From: Bacilli bacterium
GTDB lineage: Bacteria > Bacillota_I > Bacilli_A > RF39 > UBA660
DNA length: 64,000 nucleotides
Direction of reading: 5' to 3'
Assembly (NCBI GenBank): GCA_017409785.1
Contig: JAFQSD010000001.1
Location: forward strand, 301,617-365,616
Shown: piece after piece, positions 61,898-64,000 of the stretch
How the letters are laid out: each line of letters opens with the position of its first letter
Position numbering within the stretch: position 1 is the stretch's first letter
The notes under the pieces: generated by a model
The model's input: the letters and a program-made list of their open reading frames with translations, nothing else
Database searches by the model: none
What the model was told of the DNA's origin: nothing
Translations under genes and position numbers: made by a program

Positions 61898-63660
61898 TTA
61901 TCTTTATTAACTTCATCGTACTTTTCTTGTTCTTCTTTTTCTAATTTCTTGAAGTCAACCTTATTCATTAAAGTTTTTGGTAAACTATCTCTAAATTCAA
62001 ATTCTTTTGGAACAGAATATACAGCTAAGTTTTCTTTACATAGTTCTTTTAATTCTTTCTTTAATTTTGAACTTTCTTTAACATCATTTTTTAATACAAC
62101 AAATGCTTTAGCAACTTGCATTTTATATGGATGTGGAATTCCAACAACACAACACTTAGCAACATCAGGATGAGTTTCAATAACTTGTTCTATTTGTCCA
62201 GGATAAACATTAAATCCACTTGAAACAATCATTCTCTTTAATCTTTGAGTAAAGTAAATAATCCCATCTGGAGTAATATATCCTAAGTCACCTGTATGTA
62301 ACCATTTCTTGCCATCATCATGAGTTTTAATAATATTATCAGTTTCTTCTTGATTATTAAAATATCCCATCATTATAGTCGGACTATTAACACAAATTTC
62401 TCCCTCTTCTCCTAAAGGAAGTTCTTCACATGTATCTACTTTACAAATTTTTATATCTGCTCCAACCATTGGAATACCAATAGCACCAGGCTCATTAGTA
62501 CCTTCAAAAGTAAAGGCAACTGCTGCTACCGCTTCAGTCATACCATAACCCTTAGAAATATTAATTTTAGTACCATGAGTATGTAAGAAATTATTAATCT
62601 TTTCTTCCATACCATTAGTCATAGTATCTCCACCACTAACCATATATTTTAAATCAGATAAATCAACATCATCAAATCTCTTATTACTTAACATTGCTTC
62701 CCATAATGTAGGAACCCCAACTAACGCATTTGGACGATATTTTTGAATAGTCTTATGGAATCTCTTAGCTTCAAATTCCGGAATTAAGATTACTTCCATT
62801 CTTAAACATAATGGGGCATGCATTGAAACACATAAACCAAACCCATGAAAGTTAGGTAAAATAGTCATAATCTTTTCCTTAGGCTTAATACTTGGTAAAA
62901 CAAGTCCTGCTTGTTGACATTCAGCATTAAAGTTAAAGTTGGAAAGCATAATTCCCTTAGGTTTACCAGTTGTTCCACCACTATGTAAAATAACTGCTAA
63001 GTCATTACTTTTCATCTTAGATGTATATGTTTTACTATACATCATACCCTTAAGCATAAATGATCCCCAACTCATAAAGTCACTATCATTAAATCTAGGT
63101 TTTTTAGTCTTCCAACCACGTGTTACTGTATATCCCACACTAAGACCTTTAGGCATAGAATCTTTAGGAGAAACAATAATAGTTTTATGTACTAATGTAT
63201 CATCTAAAATATCTTCTACTTTGCTATAAGCACCATCATATAAAACTAAAATTCTTGACTTAGATTCATTTAAATAAAATTTAATTTCATTTCCTGCTGA
63301 AAGAGGATGAATCATATCAGCAACAGCTCCAATTTTATTTACAGCATAAAATGCATATAAAGCTTCAGGTGTATTAGGAACACAAATAGTTACAATATCC
63401 CCTTCTTTAACACCAATAGATCTAAATGCTTTAGCAGCAACATCAATCTTTTCAAACATCTCACTGAAAGTAACTCTTGTTCCAAAATAGTTTAAAGCAT
63501 ATAAATCTGTGTCTTGTCCAACACATTCAACTAAATATTCATAAATATTCTTATCAGTATATTTAATATCTCTTTGCTCTTCTAAATAATAACTAGACCA
63601 AGGTTGCACATCACTACTATGTTTAAATACTTTTGTAATTAAATCTTTAATTCTTAACAT
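61891..63660 (-). CDS. Acyl-CoA/acyl-ACP ligase (AMP-binding family)
   Basis: 589 residues. ANL-family adenylating enzyme: AMP motif LHSGGTTGKPKGIMLSN (about 227-243), YGMTEAVAAVAFT, GEEGEICVNSPTIMMGYFNN, HTGDLGYITPDGIIYFTQRLKRMIVSSGFNVYPGQIE, and the A10-type Lys PKTLMNKVDFKKL near the end. It activates a carboxylic acid, probably a fatty acid, with ATP to an acyl-AMP and then a thioester. Substrate class is uncertain. ATG 63660 follows GGAGAATTG. Single gene. Confidence 0.92.
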   Translation of the reverse strand: MLRIKDLITKVFKHSSDVQPWSSYYLEEQRDIKYTDKNIYEYLVECVGQDTDLYALNYFGTRVTFSEMFEKIDVAAKAFRSIGVKEGDIVTICVPNTPEALYAFYAVNKIGAVADMIHPLSAGNEIKFYLNESKSRILVLYDGAYSKVEDILDDTLVHKTIIVSPKDSMPKGLSVGYTVTRGWKTKKPRFNDSDFMSWGSFMLKGMMYSKTYTSKMKSNDLAVILHSGGTTGKPKGIMLSNFNFNAECQQAGLVLPSIKPKEKIMTILPNFHGFGLCVSMHAPLCLRMEVILIPEFEAKRFHKTIQKYRPNALVGVPTLWEAMLSNKRFDDVDLSDLKYMVSGGDTMTNGMEEKINNFLHTHGTKINISKGYGMTEAVAAVAFTFEGTNEPGAIGIPMVGADIKICKVDTCEELPLGEEGEICVNSPTIMMGYFNNQEETDNIIKTHDDGKKWLHTGDLGYITPDGIIYFTQRLKRMIVSSGFNVYPGQIEQVIETHPDVAKCCVVGIPHPYKMQVAKAFVVLKNDVKESSKLKKELKELCKENLAVYSVPKEFEFRDSLPKTLMNKVDFKKLEKEEQEKYDEVNKDKE

Positions 63661-63772
63661 TACAATTCTCCTTTATACTACTAATATAGTTACAAGAATA
63701 ATCTTAACATTTTTCAATTTTAATTTCAAATTTAACTAACGTCATTATATATATTACAACATTTACATAAAT

Positions 63773-63804
63773 AAAAAAGTATCTAGTTTCCTAGATACTT
63801 TTAT
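63773..63804 (-). terminator. Terminator of the edge permease gene
   Basis: AAAAGTATCTAG (63775-63786), loop TTTC, CTAGATACTTTT (63791-63802), a perfect 12-bp stem read on the - strand into a T-rich tail. Confidence 0.9.
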
Positions 63805-64000
63805 TAATCAGTTCTTAGTGCTTCTACAGGATCTTTCTTAGATGCAACCTTTGCAGGAATTAATCCAGCAATCATAGTAAGTACAGTACTAATAACAATA
63901 AGTACAATTGCTCCTCCTAATGGAAGCTTACTAATACCACTAACATCAGTTAATGATTTAATAATTAAATTAATAGGAATATTTAATAAAAGTGTAATTA
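63804..64000 (-). CDS. C-terminus of an FtsX/MacB-type ABC permease, cut by the edge
   Basis: The last 65 residues are in the window: a hydrophobic helix GGAIVLIVISTVLTMIAGLIPA followed by KVASKKDPVEALRTD and stop. The KVASKKDPVEALR end is the hallmark of MacB/FtsX-type permeases (ABC transporters of lipoproteins or peptides). The 5' part and the partner ATPase lie outside the window. Confidence 0.85.
   Translation of the reverse strand, partial: ITLLLNIPINLIIKSLTDVSGISKLPLGGAIVLIVISTVLTMIAGLIPAKVASKKDPVEALRTD

Overview
The window is a low-GC (roughly 30% by eye) Gram-positive chromosome segment that uses the standard bacterial code: Trp is TGG, and TGA is a real stop, for example at the end of the Y-family polymerase gene. 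Peptidoglycan synthesis (murC), GGAGG-type ribosome binding sites, a T-box leader and several sporulation genes (spoIVB, spoIIGA-sigE, spoIIM, a DUF1540 protein) point to a Bacilli/Erysipelotrichia-like Firmicute, probably one of the uncultured gut lineages close to the Mollicutes. I cannot name a species from the sequence alone.

The best structural signal is a replication terminus near 36.6 kb. Left of about 35.9 kb, 27 of 34 protein genes lie on the + strand. To the right, 26 of 29 lie on the - strand, so transcription converges on a gene-free AT-rich gap (36170-36920). That gap holds a 28-bp dif-like XerC/XerD site (36630-36657). A xerD-deoB pair lies 2.5 kb to the left. Purine-rich motifs resembling SpoIIIE recognition sequences point towards dif from both sides.

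Left arm: an ABC-F ribosome-protection-type ATPase behind a leader peptide and attenuator (about 0.84-2.7 kb); a HEXXH protein; a diacylglycerol glucosyltransferase-type enzyme; a zinc-ribbon/WG-repeat membrane protein; a ClpX-like AAA+ paralogue; tRNA-Met and tRNA-Gln(CTG); gltX; mutS; nusB-xseA-xseB; spoIVB; a DUF421 protein; spoIIGA-sigE; thymidine kinase; a GNAT enzyme; an unusual protein of four helicase-associated repeats; an AI-2E-type permease; then a T-box(Ala) operon of two small kinases, alaS and holA. rarA, xerD, deoB and a small lipoprotein complete the arm.

Right arm: DUF1540, DUF2752 and zinc-ribbon/DUF4190 proteins; a DNA-binding regulator; mnmA; spoIIM; a 28-residue Prli42-like membrane peptide missed by normal gene-length cut-offs; an MBL hydrolase; a heterodimeric ABC exporter with its TetR regulator and a perfect operator; a YolD-like/Y-polymerase pair; tRNA-Glu(CTC); an NlpC/P60-like surface protein; murC; a DHH pyrophosphatase-like enzyme; a divergent protein-kinase-like protein; queH; a ZIP transporter; a TPR protein; a membrane HTH protein; an acyltransferase; an acyl-CoA ligase; and the end of an FtsX/MacB-type permease cut by the window edge.
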